Assembly (NCBI GenBank): GCA_003258795.1
Contig: QHMH01000012.1
Location: 139,380-203,379, forward strand
DNA from: Candidatus Melainabacteria bacterium
Lineage (GTDB): Bacteria; Cyanobacteriota; Vampirovibrionia; Gastranaerophilales; Gastranaerophilaceae
Direction of reading: 5' to 3'
Length of the DNA: 64,000 nucleotides
Positions within the stretch are counted from its first letter, which is position 1. Each line of letters opens with the position of its first letter. The notes below the pieces were generated by a model. It searched no databases. It was not told where the DNA came from and saw nothing but the letters and a program-made list of their open reading frames with translations. Positions 59,917-64,000 of the stretch are shown here, one piece after another. Both the position numbers and the translations under genes were made by a program.

Positions 59917-59923
59917 TCCTCTT
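59890..59923 (+). promoter_or_regulatory. Leaderless promoter of ruvA
   Basis: -35 TTGAAC (59890-59895), 16-base spacer, -10 TATAAT (59912-59917), then CCTCTT and the ruvA ATG at 59924. The TAA stop of the broken upstream gene lies within the -10. Confidence 0.8.
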
Positions 59924-60523
59924 ATGTTTGATTATCTTAAAGGGTCATTAGCTTACAAAAATGCCAATTCTTCTGCCACTATTGAAGTAGGTGGAATAGG
60001 TTGGCTTGTTAACCTTACTCAAAAGGATTACAACTCTTTGGGGGATATCAATTCGCAAGTTAAAGTATTTACTGTCTTAATTCATAAAGAAGATTCCATG
60101 ACGCTGTTTGGTTTTTTGAAAAAAGAGGCAGCTGATATCTTTAAAATCCTTATTACTGTTTCTGGTGTTGGTCCAAAAACTGTTATGCTTTTGCTTGACG
60201 AGTTTGAACCTTTTGATATTATTTCTCTCGTCATAAACGGTGATTACAAAGAACTTACAAGAACAAAGGGAATTGGGGCTAAGGTCGCTCAAAAAATCAT
60301 ACTTGAACTGAAAGATAAGTTGATAAACATGCAGCTTCCTATGGTAGACAGTACTGAAGTTGCAGATACGCAGTCTGTGCTTGATGCACAAGCCGTGCTT
60401 TTGTCGTTGGGATATGACAGAGATGAAATTAAAAAGGCTATTTCAAGTGCGATGAATTTCGTCAAAAAAGATGCTTCGGCAGAGGAAATTCTAAAAGAAG
60501 CTTTAAAATTTTTAGCTATATAG
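59924..60523 (+). CDS. ruvA: Holliday junction branch migration complex subunit RuvA
   Basis: RuvA binds four-way junctions and loads the RuvB motor. The 199-residue product starts MFDYLKGSLAYK as the family does. It has the OB fold (1-62), the two helix-hairpin-helix motifs (VSGVGPKTVMLLL and TKGIGAKVAQKIILELKDK), a flexible linker and the C-terminal RuvB-binding domain (about 152-199). An in-frame ATG 24 bases upstream lies before the -10 and is rejected. No ribosome site; a consensus TATAAT ends six bases before the ATG. Neither ruvB nor ruvC is adjacent. Confidence 0.96.
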   Translation: MFDYLKGSLAYKNANSSATIEVGGIGWLVNLTQKDYNSLGDINSQVKVFTVLIHKEDSMTLFGFLKKEAADIFKILITVSGVGPKTVMLLLDEFEPFDIISLVINGDYKELTRTKGIGAKVAQKIILELKDKLINMQLPMVDSTEVADTQSVLDAQAVLLSLGYDRDEIKKAISSAMNFVKKDASAEEILKEALKFLAI

Positions 60524-60546
60524 TTATGTAACATAAACTTAATATT

Positions 60547-60608
60547 TACCCTTTAACATGGCAATAAATTGCATTTTGAGGTTTTTGTCACTATGTAGGT
60601 AAAGGGTA
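60547..60608 (+). promoter_or_regulatory. Possible ribosome-site-masking hairpin before the 5'-nucleotidase gene
   Basis: TACCCTTTA (60547-60555) is exactly complementary to TAAAGGGTA (60600-60608), which contains the ribosome site AAAGGG of the gene starting at 60613. The loop is 44 bases. Confidence 0.35.
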
Positions 60609-60612
60609 TATT

Positions 60613-62121
60613 ATGGTAAATTCTATTTCTCAAAATATGGCATCTCCAGTCCAAAAGAGAACAAACGCAAGTATTTTCTACATAAACGATGTTCATGGTA
60701 GAACTTCAAATATGGAAAAAATTACAAGTGCATCTCAAACTTTTGACACATTTACACCAAGTAGTGTTGATAAGTTGAAAATGTGCTCTGGCGATACAAT
60801 GTTAGGTCAAAACCCAAAAGTAAATACTGCTGCAAATAAGTTTTTGAACATAAATAATATTATGGCAACAGTTATCGGAAACCACGAATGTGATCAAGCC
60901 CCAACCTCTCTTGCATCAATAATTAAAGATGCTAAATATAAAATTTTAGGACACAACGTAAAAGTTGCAAAAGGTTCAGAATTTGACGGAAAAATTACTA
61001 AATCTTATATTCAAGAAGCAAATGGCAATAAATACGGAGTTATTGCTCTTATGCCATATGACTTGTATATAAGAATAAAAAGCAAAGATCAATACAGCAA
61101 AAACCTTGAAGTTAACCCTCTTGAACAAACTATAAAAGATGTTCAACAAGAAGTTGACGATATGAAAAAACAAGGGGTTAACAAAATTATCGTGTTGTCA
61201 CACACAGGCTACGAGCAAGAAGTTAAACTTGCAAAGGCTGTAGAAGGAATTGATATTATCCTTGGTGGTCACTCTCACGATTTAATTAAAGGCATTGAAG
61301 AAGGTAAAAACTTGTTCTATTCTCCTCGTACAGGAGAACCAACAATCATAACTCAAGCTGGTCGTGACGGAGATCATTTTGGAATTTTAAACGTTGAGTT
61401 TGATGAAAATGGTGTTATTAAAAAAGCTCAAAATAATGTCTCAAAAGCTGCTAACTTCCAAAGAAATTTAGCTTTAAGAGAAATTTTTGATGAAGTTATG
61501 GGAAAAGCTCAAGTTATAGGTACTATAGCTACCGCTGCGCCAATGCCAGAACAAATTCTTAAGGAAGAAAACCCTCACGCAAGTTTTATTGCGGACATTA
61601 TGCGTAATGAATTGAAGTCCGATATCGCAATGATAAATGCTGCAAACTTGAGAGGCTGTTTTGAAGCAGGAAAAATTACTGATAGAGATGTTTCAAGCAC
61701 AACTCCTTTCAAAAACAAAATGTTAGTTATCAATTTGACTGAAAAAGAAATTGTTGACACTTTGAAATATGCATCTTCTTCTATGACTAAAAATGATGGT
61801 AAACCAGGATTGATGCAAGTTTCTGGATTGAAATATACAATTAACAAAAAGGGTGAACTTTTAGACTTGAAATACACTGACAAGCAAGGTAAGGAAGTTT
61901 CAATTGATGTAAACAACCCTAATATCTTCAAAAAATACTCTGTTGCGGTAGATGATTTCTGTGGAAAAGGCCGTGACGGATTTACGATGATGAATAAATT
62001 TAATGACCCTGATACAAAGGTATATGATTTTGATAAGGATAAGTTAGCAATTGATTACATCAAACGCCAAACTGAACCTATCAATATTCAAAAAGACGGC
62101 AGAATAAAAATTGTTGATTAG
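60613..62121 (+). CDS. 5'-nucleotidase/UshA-like metallophosphatase without signal peptide
   Basis: A 502-residue member of the UshA/5'-nucleotidase family. The metallophosphatase half has NDVHGR (25-30), SGDTMLGQ, GNHECD, LSHTGYEQEV and GGHSHD. The C-terminal nucleotidase half has INAANLRGCFEAGKIT and the substrate-binding region DDFCGKGRDGF. Relatives are normally exported, but here the first 20 residues are polar (MVNSISQNMASPVQKR), with no hydrophobic core. The start MV-x-SI resembles that of the Lon-like protein at 20421. It may act in the cytoplasm on nucleotides or sugar phosphates, or leave the cell by another route. AAAGGG is the ribosome site, possibly masked by a hairpin. A bidirectional terminator follows. 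Confidence 0.88.
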   Translation: MVNSISQNMASPVQKRTNASIFYINDVHGRTSNMEKITSASQTFDTFTPSSVDKLKMCSGDTMLGQNPKVNTAANKFLNINNIMATVIGNHECDQAPTSLASIIKDAKYKILGHNVKVAKGSEFDGKITKSYIQEANGNKYGVIALMPYDLYIRIKSKDQYSKNLEVNPLEQTIKDVQQEVDDMKKQGVNKIIVLSHTGYEQEVKLAKAVEGIDIILGGHSHDLIKGIEEGKNLFYSPRTGEPTIITQAGRDGDHFGILNVEFDENGVIKKAQNNVSKAANFQRNLALREIFDEVMGKAQVIGTIATAAPMPEQILKEENPHASFIADIMRNELKSDIAMINAANLRGCFEAGKITDRDVSSTTPFKNKMLVINLTEKEIVDTLKYASSSMTKNDGKPGLMQVSGLKYTINKKGELLDLKYTDKQGKEVSIDVNNPNIFKKYSVAVDDFCGKGRDGFTMMNKFNDPDTKVYDFDKDKLAIDYIKRQTEPINIQKDGRIKIVD

Positions 62122-62130
62122 AGAGATAAA

Positions 62131-62168
62131 AAGGGGCAAGGTTTTAACCTTGCCCCTTAATTTTTTTA
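62131..62168. terminator. Bidirectional Rho-independent terminator
   Basis: A 13-bp stem AAGGGGCAAGGTT/AACCTTGCCCCTT lies between two convergent genes, with T-rich sequence on the 3' side on the plus strand and TTTTTATC on the minus strand. Confidence 0.92.
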
Positions 62169-62189
62169 TTTTTTCATATCTTCTTTAAT

Positions 62190-63266
62190 CTACTTTGTTT
62201 GTTGAAGTTTTTGTTCTATTTTTTCTGGTTTATAGTCCTCATTTATGAACTTAATATTTGCACTGCTTTTGAGTGATGTAATAAGGTTTTCAAGAAGTTT
62301 TACTTGTTTTTCAACAACCAAATATTTTTTGATATCTTCTTTTACCTTTTCATAAGGTTCAGTACCGGCTTTCATTCTATCTGTAACCAAGATTATGTGG
62401 TATCCGTAGTCTGACTGAACGAGGTTACTTACTTTATTTGGTTTTAGTGAGAAAGCAGCTTTGGAGAAAGGTTCTACCATATCTGTGCTTGCAAAGAAAC
62501 CTAAATCTCCACCTTTTTCACCACTTGCAATATCTTCAGAGTATTCTCTTGCCAATTTTGCAAAGTTATTAGGGTTTTTTTGTGCTTCCGCAAGAACTTT
62601 TTGAGCTTTATCTTTTCTCAATTGTAGTTGCTTATTAACTTGTTCTGTTATCTGAGCATCTGTAAGAGATTTATTTTCAGGTTTTGCTGTGATAGCATCT
62701 CTTATTTCTTTTGGGTTTGCAGAGATTAGAATGTGAGAAGCTCTAACTCTTTCTGGGTATTTGAATTTTTCTGGGTTAGATTTGTAGAAATTTTTAGCAT
62801 CATTATCAGAAACTTTTACATCTCCAAGCATAGATAGTAATTTTTTCATTTTTAATTCTGCAACCATATCTTTTTTAAATTTGTCATTTGAAATTCCGTT
62901 TTGTCTTAAGATTTCTTGTAATCTCTCTTTTGAACCAAATTTGTCGATAATATTTTTCAACTCTTGTTCTTCTTCTTGAGAAGTTACTTTTATTCCTCGT
63001 TTTTCAATTTCTTGATTAACGAGTTCTCTAACAACGAGTTCATTGACTACTCTGTCTTTAACCAAGAGGTAAAGAGGGTCATTTTTATCTTTTTGCAAGT
63101 CAACGCCTTTTGCTTGTTGAGAGAAAGTTTCAAAGGCGTTATCGAAATCTTGTTGAGTTATTTTTTTATCATTTACTGTAATAATTACATCTTTATTGTT
63201 AACAGCACATCCAGTTAAGAGGACTGCTGATAGGGCAATTGTTGCGAATAGTTTTTTACTGTTCAT
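62190..63266 (-). CDS. Peptidyl-prolyl isomerase lipoprotein, PrsA/SurA-like
   Basis: A 358-residue lipoprotein: signal peptide with lipobox LLTGC (Cys20), an N-terminal SurA_N-like chaperone region (about 25-165), a parvulin domain (about 170-300; RASHILISA, GGDLGFFASTDMVEPF, SDYGYHIILV) and a helical tail. Between the first strand and the rest of the parvulin domain is a Lys/Gln-rich insert (about 185-225). It should help fold proteins outside the cytoplasmic membrane, for instance the SLH and cysteine-rich secreted proteins. AAGGAG precedes the ATG. It lies 12 bases after mfd on the same strand, so it is likely co-transcribed with it. Confidence 0.9.
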   Translation of the reverse strand: MNSKKLFATIALSAVLLTGCAVNNKDVIITVNDKKITQQDFDNAFETFSQQAKGVDLQKDKNDPLYLLVKDRVVNELVVRELVNQEIEKRGIKVTSQEEEQELKNIIDKFGSKERLQEILRQNGISNDKFKKDMVAELKMKKLLSMLGDVKVSDNDAKNFYKSNPEKFKYPERVRASHILISANPKEIRDAITAKPENKSLTDAQITEQVNKQLQLRKDKAQKVLAEAQKNPNNFAKLAREYSEDIASGEKGGDLGFFASTDMVEPFSKAAFSLKPNKVSNLVQSDYGYHIILVTDRMKAGTEPYEKVKEDIKKYLVVEKQVKLLENLITSLKSSANIKFINEDYKPEKIEQKLQQTK

Positions 63267-63278
63267 TAAGAATACTCC

Positions 63279-64000
63279 TTATTTATTTTTATACTCGTGT
63301 ATAACTTTACGAATATAATAAAACAAATCGCATAAAATGTTAAATACTTCATCAAAATTTATGTGAGAATTGTTAAGCAAAATTATTGAATTTCCGTCTG
63401 GGCAAGTTTTTGGGGCTTGAACAAATTTTAAGTATTTTAAGATATTTTCAGGTAAATTTTGCTTAATAATTTGGTATTCTGCTTTGCAAAACGGCGTATA
63501 TATTCTTATGCCATCAGCGGTTTCCCTTATAACACTTATCTTAGCATCTGTTGCGTAGAGTCGAATTCTTATGAGTTTGATGAGGTTTTCAACAGGTTTT
63601 GGAATTTTAGCAAATCTATCTTTCCATTCTTCATAAATATAATCAAGTTCAGTATTTGATTTAACATCTGCAAGTCTTTTATACTCAATCATTTTTTGTT
63701 CTGAGCTATCTGTCATATCGTCAGGAATAAATGCAGTTACGTTTATATCTGTGATTGTTGGAGTTTGTTCTTTTTCTTTTTCACCCTGAATTTCATTTAC
63801 TGTTTCTTCAAGAAGTTGGCAGTAAGTATCAAAACCAACGTTAACCATATGACCGTGTTGTTTTGTTCCAAGAATATTTCCGACACCTCTTATTTCGATA
63901 TCACGGAGTGCAATTTGATAACCACTACCGAGGGTTGTAAATTCTTTAATGGCATTCAATCTTTTAACCGCTTCTGGGGTGAGAAGTTTTTTCTTGTCGA
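63279..64000 (-). CDS. mfd: Transcription-repair coupling factor Mfd, C-terminal part
   Basis: The 5' part lies outside the window; the frame is open to base 64000. Mfd removes stalled RNA polymerase at DNA lesions and recruits UvrA. The visible ~240 residues cover the end of the second RecA-like/TRG region (KEFTTLGSGYQIALRDIEIR and GVGNILGTKQHGH with the TRG arginines) and the C-terminal D7 domain (from about FIPDDMTDSSEQKMIEYKRL). The TTG at 63959 is an internal leucine codon, not a start. Confidence 0.95.
   Translation of the reverse strand, partial: DKKKLLTPEAVKRLNAIKEFTTLGSGYQIALRDIEIRGVGNILGTKQHGHMVNVGFDTYCQLLEETVNEIQGEKEKEQTPTITDINVTAFIPDDMTDSSEQKMIEYKRLADVKSNTELDYIYEEWKDRFAKIPKPVENLIKLIRIRLYATDAKISVIRETADGIRIYTPFCKAEYQIIKQNLPENILKYLKFVQAPKTCPDGNSIILLNNSHINFDEVFNILCDLFYYIRKVIHEYKNK

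Noticed and set aside
1..64000. CRISPR array, insertion sequence or intact prophage
   Set aside because: No regularly spaced repeats, no transposase frame with terminal inverted repeats and no phage structural genes were seen; the only phage-like trace is the recombinase tail near 58.8 kb.

Overview
This 64 kb window is AT-rich, bacterial and chromosomal. The best lineage guess is a non-photosynthetic relative of cyanobacteria (Melainabacteria / Vampirovibrionia, probably the gut order Gastranaerophilales). The reasons are the cyanobacterial-type GyrA C-terminal domain (a Q-N-R-x-T-K/R-G-K box), a secreted S-layer-homology (SLH) protein, a compact RpoD-type sigma factor, and several proteins that match no broad family and carry an N-terminal asparagine-rich stretch with a short F-G motif. 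This is an inference; no 16S rRNA or ribosomal operon is present to settle it.

Layout. 1-6.9 kb: 3' end of glmS, a GT-C membrane glycosyltransferase with a GtrB-like partner, then trmFO and gyrA on the minus strand. 6.9-13.5 kb: SLH protein, a zinc-ribbon/HTH regulator with a thioredoxin and glgC, an LCP cell-wall ligase and a sigma factor. 13.5-17 kb: an accessory stretch with two adjacent but unrelated hipBA-type modules, each with its own paired palindromic operators, and copies of a small dispersed palindromic repeat. 17-34 kb: era and recJ (divergent), a Lon-like AAA+ protein with no protease domain, a Kup potassium transporter, a GT8 glycosyltransferase, a WG-repeat protein, mutL, an orphan DNA methyltransferase, an RlmD-type methyltransferase, rplI, a CooC-like ATPase, a LuxR-type regulator and an RsbU-RsbW-like fusion. 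34-40 kb: a minus-strand surface-glycan operon of six genes, one apparently internally deleted, with a divergent XRE regulator. 40-50 kb: rarA, a pair of unknown membrane proteins, spmAB homologues, a tandem WYL regulator pair, a predicted HExxH protease, and the nif3-coaBC-gmk operon. 50-58.4 kb: proS, HIT protein, speE, comEC, a cysteine-rich secreted protein, a rhodanese and metG. 58.4-59.9 kb: a small decayed island at tRNA-Val holding a 21-bp duplication of the tRNA 3' end, a serine-recombinase C-terminal remnant, hicAB, and a gene broken by a 5-bp tandem duplication. 59.9-64 kb: ruvA, a 5'-nucleotidase-like protein with no signal peptide, a PrsA/SurA-like lipoprotein, and the 3' end of mfd.

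Two observations stand out. First, at least eleven genes (era, recJ, mutL, gmk, rarA, spmA, metG, ruvA, hicA, hipB1 and the GTG-started rlmD) have a -10 hexamer ending exactly 6 or 7 bases before the start codon and no Shine-Dalgarno site, so they are predicted to be transcribed as leaderless mRNAs. Other genes here have strong Shine-Dalgarno sequences, so two modes of translation start appear to coexist. Second, the three toxin-antitoxin-like modules each have two copies of a module-specific palindrome flanking or overlapping the promoter.

No CRISPR array, insertion sequence, rRNA or complete prophage is visible.
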